This document shows, in pieces, positions 40,366-48,894 of a DNA stretch of 64,000 nucleotides (positions are counted from its first letter, which is position 1; each line of letters opens with the position of its first letter). The notes under the pieces are model-generated. The model made no database searches. It saw nothing but the letters and a program-made list of their open reading frames with translations, and was not told where the DNA came from. A program made the position numbers and the translations under genes. Location: NCBI RefSeq assembly GCF_025548555.1, contig NZ_JAJLPA010000016.1, positions 18,101-82,100 of the forward strand, in the 5' to 3' direction. Source of the DNA: Sphingomonas sp. A2-49 (GTDB lineage Bacteria; Pseudomonadota; Alphaproteobacteria; Sphingomonadales; Sphingomonadaceae).

Positions 40366-40602
40366 CGGGCACCTCACCAACACGAGCCGTCGTGACGTGC
40401 GGCCCACCATCGCGATTAGGGCCGACATGCTAACCGGACGTGAAGCCGGACCCGCGCAAACGCACATCAAACAAAGGCTTAGGGCGGCATCCACGGGCTG
40501 GGCGTCGCCCGGATACGGTGCCGGCCATCCGCCGGTCCCGCAGGCCGGTGCGTCCAGGGCGGCGGGACGATCGTACCTCGAACGAACCAGTCGGAGCCGG
40601 TC

Positions 40603-41216
40603 ATGACCGATCGTGCAATTCTCAAGGGCCTGGGTGCGGCGCTGCAGCGCGCCTACGATCCGGCTCCGCGCGCGACCGATCCGGATGCGGACCTGCTCGC
40701 CCGGCTCGACGGCGTGCCCGCGGTTCCGGTCACGCCGCCGCCGCCGGCCTGGACGGCTTGGGTCGGGTAACGGACGGCGGTGCCGCGCGAGCGCGAGGCG
40801 ACGGCTGGCAGCGTCATCGCGACGGCGGGCGCAGGTCGCCGGGTGTGCGGTCGTGGCAGTGGATCTGGACGACGTCGTGGACCGGCATATGCCAAGTGCA
40901 GGCCCGCGCCGGTGGGGCGGACCGTTGCCCGACCGACGATGGCGGCCATTACGTCGCGGCGCGGTTCAGGGGGCCTGCCGAAGCGGTCAATCACTTCGCA
41001 CAGGATGCCGGTATCAATCGGGGCCGGTACCGCGCGCTCGAGAACGAGTGGGCGAGGGACAAGCGGGACCGCAGGATGGTCACGGTCAGGATCGTGCCGC
41101 GGTTTCCCGGTGGATCGGCCCGGCCGAGCGCCATCGACATAGGGTGGACGGTCGATGGCGTGGAGAAGAGCCAGAAGCTTCCAAACGAACGGTCGGAGAG
41201 ACGCGGTGGCAAGTGA
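40603..41216 (+). pseudogene. Frameshifted DNA/RNA non-specific endonuclease toxin gene
   Basis: A 55-residue frame (40603-40770) ends in a Pro-rich PVTPPPPAWTAWVG. Related-looking coding then continues in other frames: DGWQRHRDGG near 40800-40830, GSGSGRRRGPAYAK near 40855-40893, and from 40896 VQARAGGADR, DDGGHYVAARFRGP, NHFAQDAGINRGRYRALENEWA to the stop 41214-41216. The last part matches the Endonuclea_NS_2 type found at the C-termini of polymorphic toxins such as YeeF; DGGH would be the catalytic motif. About three single-base indels explain the breaks. A GTG at 40896 could still yield a 106-residue fragment. The 3' end overlaps the immunity gene. Confidence 0.6.
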
Positions 41217-41625
41217 CGAAACCGAACGACTGCTCGACGAGATCGGCCGGTTGCTGGGGCAGGACAGGGATTGCCCACGCCACGACACGCTGCTCTACGC
41301 CGAGCTCGATCACGACATGATCGGCGAGTCGATCTTCAAGGACCTCGACGATCGGGTGCTGTACCGGCGGCCGGTCATACCGGACCTGCCCTATGCGCTC
41401 CACGATCTGTGGAAGGCACAGACCGGCACCGAGCGGTGGATGGAAATGGAATATCTGCTGCGCGACGGTCGGTTCGAGGTCGTCTATTTCCATCCCGACG
41501 CGATCGATCCGGACACGGATCTGGTCGAACGTCGCGCACGATCGGGCCTGCGACACTTCGGCCCGATGCCGATCATCTACCCGCCGTGGACGTGCGAGCC
41601 CCATGAACTGGACTATGACCAGTAA
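41206..41625 (+). CDS. YezG/DUF600-like immunity protein
   Basis: A 139-residue acidic protein. Segments LLYAELDHDM, SIFKDLDDRVLYR, RWMEMEYLLRDGRFEV and a final PIIYPP resemble YezG-type (DUF600) immunity proteins, which protect against the nuclease C-terminus of YeeF-type toxins. The GTG start at 41206 follows GGAGAG and lies 11 bases inside the end of the toxin reading frame, a typical coupled toxin-immunity layout. The gene is intact although the toxin gene is broken. Confidence 0.6.
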   Translation: MASDETERLLDEIGRLLGQDRDCPRHDTLLYAELDHDMIGESIFKDLDDRVLYRRPVIPDLPYALHDLWKAQTGTERWMEMEYLLRDGRFEVVYFHPDAIDPDTDLVERRARSGLRHFGPMPIIYPPWTCEPHELDYDQ

Positions 41626-41799
41626 GTCGCAAGGCGCGCGGGACCGTCGGATGACGGACGCCCGTGTCCGGCAGCTGCCGTGCCTCGATTTACGCCATCG
41701 CATCCGGCCCCTATGGAACGGCACGGTGTTCCGCGCGCCACGATCGGTCGTTTCGGCCGGTGGGGCGTCGGTGCCCCGCTCTCATATGAAGGACAAGGC

Positions 41800-42555
41800 A
41801 TGACCCCGACCGCATTCATCACCGGCGCGACATCGGGCATCGGGGCTGCGGCGGTGGACGAATTCGTCGGTGCGGGCTGGCGGGTGATCGCCACCGGACG
41901 GCGCGCGGACCGGCTGGCCGCGTTGCAGGCGCGGCTGGGGGCGGAGGCGGTGCACGCACTGCCGTTCGACATCGCGGACGAGGCCGCGGTCGCCGCGGCG
42001 ATCGATGCGCTGCCCGCGGCGTGGCGCGACATCGACCTGCTCATCAACAACGCCGGGCTGGCCCTCGGCACGCGGCCCGCGCAGGAGGCGAGCCTCGACG
42101 ACTGGCGCACGATGATCGCGACCAACGTCACCGCGCTGGTCGGGCTGACGCACCGCCTGTTGCCGGGGCTGGTCGCGCGCAAGGGGGCGATCATCAACCT
42201 GTCGTCGGTCGCGGCGACCTATCCCTATGCGGGCGGCAACGTCTATGGCGGCACCAAGGCGTTCGTCGAGCAATTCTCGCTGGGATTGCGGTCGGACCTG
42301 CACGGCAAGGGGGTGCGCGTCACCTCGATCGAGCCGGGGATGGTCGAGACAGAATTCACCACGGTGCGCACCGGCGGCGACCAGGCGGCTTCCGATGCGC
42401 TGTACAAGGGTGCGGACCCGATGACGGCGGAGGATATCGCGGCGACCATGTTGTGGGTCGCGACGCTGCCGCCGCACCTCAACATCAACCGGCTGGAGCT
42501 GATGCCGGTGAGCCAGTCGTTCGCCGGTTTCCAGGTCGCGCGCGGCGAGGGCTGA
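41800..42555 (+). CDS. Short-chain dehydrogenase/reductase, YdfG-like
   Basis: A 251-residue classical SDR: cofactor loop TGATSGIGAAA near residue 9, NNAGLA, catalytic Ser in NLSSVAA and YxxxK in VYGGTKAF. The C-terminus (NINRLELMPVSQSF) is like YdfG, an NADP-dependent 3-hydroxy acid dehydrogenase; the substrate is not certain. It starts MTPTAFITGA at 41800 with AAGGACAAGG upstream. Confidence 0.85.
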   Translation: MTPTAFITGATSGIGAAAVDEFVGAGWRVIATGRRADRLAALQARLGAEAVHALPFDIADEAAVAAAIDALPAAWRDIDLLINNAGLALGTRPAQEASLDDWRTMIATNVTALVGLTHRLLPGLVARKGAIINLSSVAATYPYAGGNVYGGTKAFVEQFSLGLRSDLHGKGVRVTSIEPGMVETEFTTVRTGGDQAASDALYKGADPMTAEDIAATMLWVATLPPHLNINRLELMPVSQSFAGFQVARGEG

Positions 42556-42567
42556 CGCGGCCGCCGC

Positions 42568-43473
42568 TCAGTCGTGGCCCGCGCACGGATCGCGCAGGGT
42601 GGCCGACAGGAACGCGATCAGCGCCTCGACGCGGGCGGGTCGCAGCGGGCTTGGCGGCGTCAGGATGTGCAGCCCGATCGGAGCGGGCGCCCAGTCGCGC
42701 AAGATCTCGACCACCGCGCCGCTGGCGAGATGCGGACCGACGATGAAGCCGGGCAGGCGGGCGATGCCGAGCCCCGCGACCAGTGCCGGCAGCAGTGCCT
42801 CGCCGCTGTTCGCGGTCAGCGGCCCGCGCGGGCGGATCGCGATGTCGCTGCCGTCGGCATGCTGGAAATGCCACGGCCCGTGCACGTTGGAATAGCCGAG
42901 GATGCGGTGCCGGGCGAGGTCGGTGGGATGCGCCGGCGTGCCGTGCGTCGCAAGATAGGCGGGCGCGGCGACGAGGTGCGCGGCGATGTCGCACAGCCGG
43001 CGCGCGCGCAGGCTGCTGTCGGGCAGGTCGCCGATCCGCAGCGCGACGTCGAACCCTTCCGCGACGATATCGACGCGCGCGTCCGAACAATGCAGGTCGA
43101 TCTCGACGCCGGGATGCGCGGCGAGGAATTGCGCGAGCAATGGCGCGACGTTGCTGATCCCGAAGCTCATCGGCACGGCGAGGCGGACGCGGCCGGTGGG
43201 GGAACTGGCCGCGTCGCGCGCGGCTTCTTCCGCCGCATGCGCCTCGGCAAGGATGCGCGCGGCATGGTCGGCGAGCGGCCGGCCCGCCTCGGTCAGCGTC
43301 AACCGGCGCGACGTGCGGTGGAACAGCGACTGGCCGATATGCTCCTCCAGCCGCGTGATCGCCTTGGACACGGTCGCCTTGCTGCGGCCGATCGCATCCG
43401 CGGCGCCGCTGAACGAGCGCTGTTCGACCACCGCGGCGAAGATCGCCCAGGCTTCGAGGTCGGGTAACCGCAT
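42568..43473 (-). CDS. LysR-family transcriptional regulator
   Basis: A 301-residue LysR protein: N-terminal helix-turn-helix ([25 protein letters not shown], about residues 19-43) and a substrate-binding domain from residue 90. It is divergent from wrbA with a perfect palindrome between, so it probably controls wrbA and itself. The start at 43473 fits the family; the frame opens further upstream. Confidence 0.9.
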   Translation of the reverse strand: MRLPDLEAWAIFAAVVEQRSFSGAADAIGRSKATVSKAITRLEEHIGQSLFHRTSRRLTLTEAGRPLADHAARILAEAHAAEEAARDAASSPTGRVRLAVPMSFGISNVAPLLAQFLAAHPGVEIDLHCSDARVDIVAEGFDVALRIGDLPDSSLRARRLCDIAAHLVAAPAYLATHGTPAHPTDLARHRILGYSNVHGPWHFQHADGSDIAIRPRGPLTANSGEALLPALVAGLGIARLPGFIVGPHLASGAVVEILRDWAPAPIGLHILTPPSPLRPARVEALIAFLSATLRDPCAGHD

Positions 43474-43527
43474 GATCGTCGTCCTCCGCGGGCGTCGTCC
43501 GGCGCCGTCCCGGAGGAACCTAGCGCA

Positions 43528-43551
43528 GAAACGATCGGTTTCCATCGTTTC
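43528..43551. promoter_or_regulatory. Inverted repeat in the LysR-wrbA spacer
   Basis: GAAACGAT (43528-43535) and ATCGTTTC (43544-43551) are perfect 8-base inverted arms with an 8-base centre, located midway in the 138-base divergent spacer. This is a typical LysR-type binding site position. The link to the adjacent regulator is inferred. Confidence 0.55.
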
Positions 43552-43611
43552 CGTTTACGCGACCCCGGCACGGGCCCATCCTTGCCGGGACCTATCATTG
43601 GAGACGTTCGC

Positions 43612-44211
43612 ATGACCAAGGTTCTGGTGCTCTATTATTCGTCCTACGGCCACATCGAGCAGATGGCGGACGCGATGGCCGAGGGCGCGCGCGCGGGCGG
43701 GGCGGAGGTCGACATCCGCCGCGTCGCGGAAACCGCGCCCGAAGCCATCGTGAAGGCGGCGCATTTCAAGACCGATACCGCGCACCCCGTGATCGAAGGC
43801 CCCGATGCGCTCGCCGCCTATGACGCGATCATCGTCGGCGCGCCGACCCGCTACGGCCGCATGCCGGCGCAGATGGCGCAATTCTGGGACACGACCGGCG
43901 GGCTGTGGGCGAAGGGTGCGCTGGTCGGCAAGATCGGCGGCGCGTTCACCTCGACCGCGAGCCAGCACGGCGGCCAGGAAACGACGTTGTTCTCGATCAT
44001 CACCAACCTGCTGCATCACGGGCTGACGATCGTCGGGCTCGACTATGGCTTCCAGGGCCAGATGGGCGTCGACGAGGTTCGCGGCGGTTCGCCTTATGGC
44101 GCGACGACGATCGCCGCCGGCGACGGTTCGCGCCAGCCGCACGACGAGGAACTGGCGGGCGCGCGCTACCAAGGCAAGCGTATCGCCGAACTGGCCGCGA
44201 AGATCGGCTGA
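43612..44211 (+). CDS. wrbA: NAD(P)H:quinone oxidoreductase WrbA
   Basis: A 199-residue flavodoxin-fold protein with the FMN phosphate loop [25 protein letters not shown], and [12 protein letters not shown]. It reduces quinones by two electrons using NAD(P)H and guards against oxidative stress. Family length is about 200. Divergent from the LysR gene. Confidence 0.93.
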   Translation: MTKVLVLYYSSYGHIEQMADAMAEGARAGGAEVDIRRVAETAPEAIVKAAHFKTDTAHPVIEGPDALAAYDAIIVGAPTRYGRMPAQMAQFWDTTGGLWAKGALVGKIGGAFTSTASQHGGQETTLFSIITNLLHHGLTIVGLDYGFQGQMGVDEVRGGSPYGATTIAAGDGSRQPHDEELAGARYQGKRIAELAAKIG

Positions 44212-44345
44212 CGCCGGACGCGGGAGGCACGCGGCAGCGGTCGCGTGCCTCCGACGCCAGGGAGGACCTGACCCGTCCCCGCCCGCAGCGGCCTGCGGTT
44301 TTGCGCCGTCGCGTCGCGCCGCAATACGGCGTAGGATGCGTCGCG

Positions 44346-45626
44346 ATGGCCACCCAAGCGACCCGCCTGCCACCCCCCGCACCGGAGGATGCGGCCGCGC
44401 GCAACATGCGGTTGCTCGTGCTGCTGCGCTGGCTCGCGGTCGGCGGCCAGCTGGCGACGATCCTGACCGTCCATTACGGCTTCGGCATCCGCCTGCCGAT
44501 CGCGCCGATGGCGGTGGTGCTGGCGGCGCTCGTGATGCTGAACGTCATGACGTGGCTGGGCCATCCGCACTGGCCGGTGACCAATTTCCAGCTGTTCGGC
44601 GCGCTGGCATGCGACGTGCTGGCGCTGACCGCGCAATTGCATCTGAGTGGCGGCGCGGCGAACCCGTTCGTGTCGCTCTATCTGTTGCAGGTGGTGATGG
44701 GCGCGGTCCTGCTGCATGCCTGGTCGAGCTGGGCGCTGGTCGGGCTTACCTCTGCGGCGTTCGCGGGCGTCGCGTTGCTCAGCCCGCCGCTGGTGCTGCC
44801 GCCGTGGCTCGCGACGACGCTGTCGCCGGCCTATGTGCTGGGGCTGTGGTGCAATTTCGTGCTCGCCGCGGTGCTGCTGGTGCTGTTCGTGACGCGGATC
44901 GCGGCCAATCTGCGCAGCCGTGACGCCCATCTGGCGACGATGCGGCAGCGCGCGGCGGAGGAGGATCATATCGTGCGCATGGGCCTGCTCGCGAGCGGCG
45001 CGGCGCACGAACTGGGTACGCCGCTGTCGTCGATCTCGGTCCTGCTCGGCGACTGGAAGAGCGAACCCGCGATCCGCGGCGAGGCGCGGCTGGCGGCGGA
45101 AGTCGACGAGATGCAGGCGGAGTTGATGCGCTGCAAGACGATCGTGTCGGGCATCCTGTTCGCAGCAGGCGAGGTGACGGGCGAGGCGCCGGAGCGCACG
45201 ACGCTGCGCCGGTTCCTGGCGGGGATCGTCGATACATGGCCCGGATCGCTGGCGTTCGACGACCGGCTGGGCGAAGATCGCCCGATCGTCGCGGACCGGG
45301 CGCTGGGACAGGCGCTGACCAACCTGCTCGACAATGCGGCCGAGGCGGGCGCGGCGACGATCACGATGACGGCACGGCTGGAGGAGGCGATGCTGGTGCT
45401 GGACGTGCGCGACGACGGCGGGGGCTTTCCGGCGGAGGTGCTCGCCGCGCTGGGGCGGCCGTACAACAGCAGCAAGGATCGGCGCGGCGCGGGGCTGGGC
45501 CTGTTCCTCGCCACCAACGTGCTGCGCACGCTCGGCGGGACGTTGCAGGCGCGCAACCTGCCGGGCGGGGGCGCGGAGACGGTGTTGCGGCTGCCGCTCG
45601 CCAGCCTCGCACTGGCGCCGGCATGA
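44346..45626 (+). CDS. RegB/PrrB-type redox sensor histidine kinase
   Basis: A 426-residue kinase with about six N-terminal membrane helices. The SGGAANPFVSLYLLQV segment fits the quinone-binding GGxxNPF motif of RegB, and the H-box is ASGAAHELGTPLSSIS. A Cys in AELMRCKTI lies where RegB carries a redox-active cysteine. The ATPase motifs NLLDNAAEAG, DDGGGFP and GAGLGLFLATN are intact. It overlaps its regulator by four bases (ATGA). It likely reports respiratory redox state. Confidence 0.88.
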   Translation: MATQATRLPPPAPEDAAARNMRLLVLLRWLAVGGQLATILTVHYGFGIRLPIAPMAVVLAALVMLNVMTWLGHPHWPVTNFQLFGALACDVLALTAQLHLSGGAANPFVSLYLLQVVMGAVLLHAWSSWALVGLTSAAFAGVALLSPPLVLPPWLATTLSPAYVLGLWCNFVLAAVLLVLFVTRIAANLRSRDAHLATMRQRAAEEDHIVRMGLLASGAAHELGTPLSSISVLLGDWKSEPAIRGEARLAAEVDEMQAELMRCKTIVSGILFAAGEVTGEAPERTTLRRFLAGIVDTWPGSLAFDDRLGEDRPIVADRALGQALTNLLDNAAEAGAATITMTARLEEAMLVLDVRDDGGGFPAEVLAALGRPYNSSKDRRGAGLGLFLATNVLRTLGGTLQARNLPGGGAETVLRLPLASLALAPA

Positions 45627-46159
45627 CCGGCCAGCGGCGGCTGCTGATCGTCGAGGACGACGCCAATTTCGCGCGGACGCTGGCGCGATCGTTCGAACGG
45701 CGCGGCTATGCGGTCGCGACGCTGCCCGGGCCCGAGGAACTGGAGCGCGTCGTGGCGGCGTTCCGCCCCGACCATGCGGTCGTCGACCTGCGGCTGGGCG
45801 GTGCGTCCGGGCTGACCTGCGTCGCGGCACTGCATGCGCTCGACGCGGCGATGCGGATCGTCGTGCTGACCGGCTTCGCCAGCATCGCCACCGCGGTGGA
45901 GGCGATCAAGCTCGGGGCGACCAATTACCTGACCAAGCCCGCGAATACCGACGATATCGAGGCGGCCTTCGCGCGCGTCGACGGCGATGCCGACGCGACG
46001 ATCGCGGTGGCGCCGCCGACGTCGATCAAGACGCTGGAATGGGAGCATATCCACCAGACGCTTGCCGATGTGGACTTCAACATTTCCGAAGCCGCCCGCC
46101 GGCTCGGGATGCATCGGCGCACGCTGGCGCGGAAGCTCGACAAGCGTCACATGGGCTAA
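45623..46159 (+). CDS. RegA/PrrA-type response regulator
   Basis: A 178-residue regulator. The receiver has EDD at 11-13 and phospho-Asp55 in VVDLRLGG, with TKPANTDDI around the Lys. A proline-rich linker (VAPPTSIKTLEWEHI) leads to a Fis-like helix-turn-helix, ISEAARRLGMHRRTLARKL. This is the RegA layout. It acts with the overlapping upstream kinase. Confidence 0.9.
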   Translation: MTGQRRLLIVEDDANFARTLARSFERRGYAVATLPGPEELERVVAAFRPDHAVVDLRLGGASGLTCVAALHALDAAMRIVVLTGFASIATAVEAIKLGATNYLTKPANTDDIEAAFARVDGDADATIAVAPPTSIKTLEWEHIHQTLADVDFNISEAARRLGMHRRTLARKLDKRHMG

Positions 46160-46184
46160 GACGCGCCCGCCGGCCCGCGCGGCG

Positions 46185-46487
46185 TCATTTCAGCAGCTTG
46201 GGCGCTTCCTGTTGGATGACGTCGCGGATCTTGCCGGCGAACAGGCCGAGGAATCCCGGCAGGTCGACGATCGCATGGACGTTGCTGTCCGACACCGTCG
46301 CGCGGCAGCCGATCGCCTGACCCATCGCGGCGACGGTGAAATGCATGGTGTCGCCCTCCCACCGATGCTCGACCTGCGCGCCGCCGGGGATCATCCGGCC
46401 GATCTTGCCGATGCCGCCGTCGAGCCGCTGGCGGACCGGCTCCTTGCCCAACTGGTGCGGGATATTGAGTTCGATGGGCGCGCTCAT
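46185..46487 (-). CDS. Polyhydroxyalkanoic acid system family protein
   Basis: A 100-residue protein starting [22 protein letters not shown], matching the PHA_gran_rgn family seen with polyhydroxyalkanoate granule genes in many alphaproteobacteria and widely elsewhere. The molecular role is unclear. It overlaps the end of the VOC gene by four bases (ATGA) and is co-transcribed with it. Confidence 0.75.
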   Translation of the reverse strand: MSAPIELNIPHQLGKEPVRQRLDGGIGKIGRMIPGGAQVEHRWEGDTMHFTVAAMGQAIGCRATVSDSNVHAIVDLPGFLGLFAGKIRDVIQQEAPKLLK

Positions 46488-46918
46488 GCAGGATCCTTTC
46501 CGGTGGCGAACAGCATAGCGTCGTCTCCGAACGCCTTGAATTCCAGCGCGTTGCCGGAGGGGTCGTAAAAGAACATCGTCGCCTGCTCGCCCGCCTGCCC
46601 GGCGAAGCGGACATGGGGCTCGATGCCGAAGCGAACGCCGGCGGCGGCGACCCGGTCGCGCAGCGCATGCCAGTCGGGCATCGTCAGCACGACGCCGAAA
46701 TGCGGCACCGGCACATGATGCCCGTCCACCGCATTCTCGACCGCGACGGTGCGGGCGCGGGGATCGAGATGCGCGACGATCTGATGCCCGAACAGGTCGA
46801 AATCGATCCACTGGTCGCTCGACCGCCCCTCCGCGCACCCCAGCGTCCCGCCATAGAAGCCGCGCGCCGCGGCGAGGTCGTGGACGGGAAAGGCGAGGTG
46901 GAACGGGCGGAGCGGCAT
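46484..46918 (-). CDS. VOC (glyoxalase/dioxygenase-fold) family protein
   Basis: A 144-residue protein with two beta-alpha-beta-beta-beta units: [22 protein letters not shown] at the start and [15 protein letters not shown] at the end. A His near residue 7 and the Glu of ALEFK are likely metal ligands. The reaction is not predictable from the fold. Start at 46918 fits the fold's first strand. Confidence 0.82.
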   Translation of the reverse strand: MPLRPFHLAFPVHDLAAARGFYGGTLGCAEGRSSDQWIDFDLFGHQIVAHLDPRARTVAVENAVDGHHVPVPHFGVVLTMPDWHALRDRVAAAGVRFGIEPHVRFAGQAGEQATMFFYDPSGNALEFKAFGDDAMLFATGKDPA

Positions 46919-47286
46919 CGGCTGGAGATAGGACGGGGCAGGGGCGGATGCCAGACCGGCCTTGGCGGCGGCGTGCGTGCGGCGCGTCCGGTGTCGCGTC
47001 GGGACGCCGGGGCCGTTCGGGTGTCTAATCGACGATGGCCCCGTCGCGGGGGCCGTGAACGCAGCGCGGGGCAGCAAGCCTCCGCGCGGCCGGACCGGAC
47101 GGCATGCCCCCGGTCTTCCCCGGCGGGGGCGGGGGGCCCGTCAGGCGACCCTCGGGTATGACGTACGGCGGCCTGCCAGCCGGGACCCGGCTTTCGCCGG
47201 GGTGTCGAGGGGTGGGAGATATCGCGGCGACGCCGCGTCATCGCCGCGCGGGACTTTGACCGGCGGGCGCGGTACAGGCGGCGGCG
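46919..47286. other. 368-base spacer with no gene
   Basis: The divergent spacer between the VOC gene and lnt is GC-rich. I see no convincing reading frame with a ribosome binding site, no strong palindrome and no RNA gene. It presumably holds the promoters of both flanking genes. Confidence 0.5.
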
Positions 47287-48852
47287 ATGCCTGCTGTCCC
47301 GTTCCGCCGTCCCGCCCTTTTCGTAACGTTTCTCGGCGCGATCGCCGCGTGCGGCTTCGCGCCGTTGCAGCTTTGGCCGCTGACGCTCGCGGGACTGGCG
47401 GGGCTTGCCGCGCTCGTCCACCGCGCGCCGACACTGCGCACGGCCGCGTGGCTCGGCTGGTGCTGGGGCGTCGGACATTTCACGGTCAACAACAACTGGT
47501 TCCAACACGCCTTCGATTTCCAGGACAAGATGCCGCCGGTGCTGGGCTATTTCGCCGCGGTCGGACTGGCGCTGTATCTGGCGGTCTTTCCGATGCTCGC
47601 CGCAGCGATCGGCTGGCGCGTTGACCGGCGTGGGGGCCGGCGCGGGGGCCGGCGGGGGCGGCCCGATGCCGCCTATGCGCTGGTCTGGGCGGCGGCGTGG
47701 ATCGGCAGCGAATATCTGCGCAGCGTGCTGTTCACCGGTTACGCCTGGGATCCGGTCGCGGTGATCTGGCTGCCGGTGATCGGCGTCGCGCGCCTGTCGG
47801 CGTGGATCGGAACCTATGCGCTGTCGGGCGTGACGGTGCTGGCGGCGGTGTCGCTGCTCCCGCTGGCGCAGCGGCGCTGGCGGCTGCCGGCGGCGATCGC
47901 GGCGCTGCTGGTGGTGGCGGCGGTATCGGCGCTCTGGACGCACGCGCCCGCCGCCGCGCCGGACGCGCCGCTGCTGCGCGTCGTCCAGCCCGACATCGGC
48001 CAGGATGCGCGCGGACAGGACGATCAGGAAACGATGCTCGCGGCGCTGCGGCGGTGGTCGGGGCGGCCCGGTCCACGGCCGAGGCTGGTCCTCTGGCCCG
48101 AAGGCGTGATGCGCGATTATCTGGAAAGCGGCTATCCGCGCTGGATCTACGACGGGCAGAGCCCGCTGTTCAACCGCTGGCGGCTGGCGCAAACGCTCGG
48201 CCCGCGCGACGTGCTGATGACCGGGCATACGCCGCTGCGCTTCGACGCGGCGGGCGACGTCGCGGGCGCGTCCAATGCGGTGGTCGCGCTCGATGCGAAG
48301 GCACGGATCGTCGGTCGCTACGACAAGGCGCATCTGGTGCCCTATGGCGAGTATCTGCCGATGCCCTGGCTGTTGCGACCGCTGGGGCTGGCGCGGCTGG
48401 TGCCGGGCGACATCGACTTCGACGACGGGCCGGGGCCGCGCACGCTGACGATCCCCGGCTTCGGCGCGATCGGGGTCCAGATCTGCTACGAGATCATCTT
48501 TTCCGGCCAGGTCGTCGATGAGGCCCACCGGCCGGCGATGATCTTCAACCCCTCGACCGACGCATGGTTCGGGCGCTGGGGCCCGCCGCAGCATCTGGCG
48601 CAGGCCCGGATGCGCGCGATCGAGGAGGGGCTGCCCGTCGTGCGATCGACGCCGACGGGCATTTCGGCGGTGATCGCGGCCGACGGCACGCTGCTGGCCA
48701 GCGTCCCGCACGAAACCGCGGGCGCGATCGAGATGCCGCTGCCGCCGCCGCTGCCGCCGACGCCGTTCAGCCGCGTCGGCAACTGGGCGGCGCTGGCCGT
48801 CGCGCTCGGCTTCGTCGCGGCGGCGATTGCCATCCGCCGCGCCGCGCGATAG
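47287..48852 (+). CDS. lnt: Apolipoprotein N-acyltransferase
   Basis: A 521-residue inner-membrane enzyme that adds the third acyl chain to lipoproteins. About seven membrane helices precede a periplasmic nitrilase domain with the triad Glu (LWPEGVM), Lys (YDKAHLVPYGEYLP) and Cys (QICYEIIFS). A cytoplasmic loop near residues 112-123 is a run of RRGG repeats encoded by a near-perfect 12-base tandem repeat (47631-47654), which could vary by slippage. It ends 43 bases before metK. Confidence 0.93.
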   Translation: MPAVPFRRPALFVTFLGAIAACGFAPLQLWPLTLAGLAGLAALVHRAPTLRTAAWLGWCWGVGHFTVNNNWFQHAFDFQDKMPPVLGYFAAVGLALYLAVFPMLAAAIGWRVDRRGGRRGGRRGRPDAAYALVWAAAWIGSEYLRSVLFTGYAWDPVAVIWLPVIGVARLSAWIGTYALSGVTVLAAVSLLPLAQRRWRLPAAIAALLVVAAVSALWTHAPAAAPDAPLLRVVQPDIGQDARGQDDQETMLAALRRWSGRPGPRPRLVLWPEGVMRDYLESGYPRWIYDGQSPLFNRWRLAQTLGPRDVLMTGHTPLRFDAAGDVAGASNAVVALDAKARIVGRYDKAHLVPYGEYLPMPWLLRPLGLARLVPGDIDFDDGPGPRTLTIPGFGAIGVQICYEIIFSGQVVDEAHRPAMIFNPSTDAWFGRWGPPQHLAQARMRAIEEGLPVVRSTPTGISAVIAADGTLLASVPHETAGAIEMPLPPPLPPTPFSRVGNWAALAVALGFVAAAIAIRRAAR

Positions 48853-48859
48853 GAGCAAC

Positions 48860-48879
48860 ATATAAAGGCATCTTTATAT
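48860..48879. promoter_or_regulatory. Palindrome upstream of metK, SahR-operator-like
   Basis: ATATAAAG (48860-48867), GCAT, CTTTATAT (48872-48879) is a perfect inverted repeat 15 bases before the metK start. It resembles the motif I recall for SahR, an ArsR-family regulator of methionine-cycle genes (ahcY, metH, metK) in Proteobacteria. The AT-rich site stands out in this high-GC region. The sahR gene is not in the window. Confidence 0.6.
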
Positions 48880-48894
48880 CGTTATGAGGCAGTG

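Noticed and set aside
40768..40896. Programmed frameshifting in the toxin gene
   Set aside because: Several separate frame changes would be needed and no slippery heptamer with a following structure is evident; decay by indels is more likely.
48860..48894. SAM riboswitch upstream of metK
   Set aside because: Only 42 bases separate lnt and metK, too little for a known SAM riboswitch. A single perfect palindrome fits a protein operator better.
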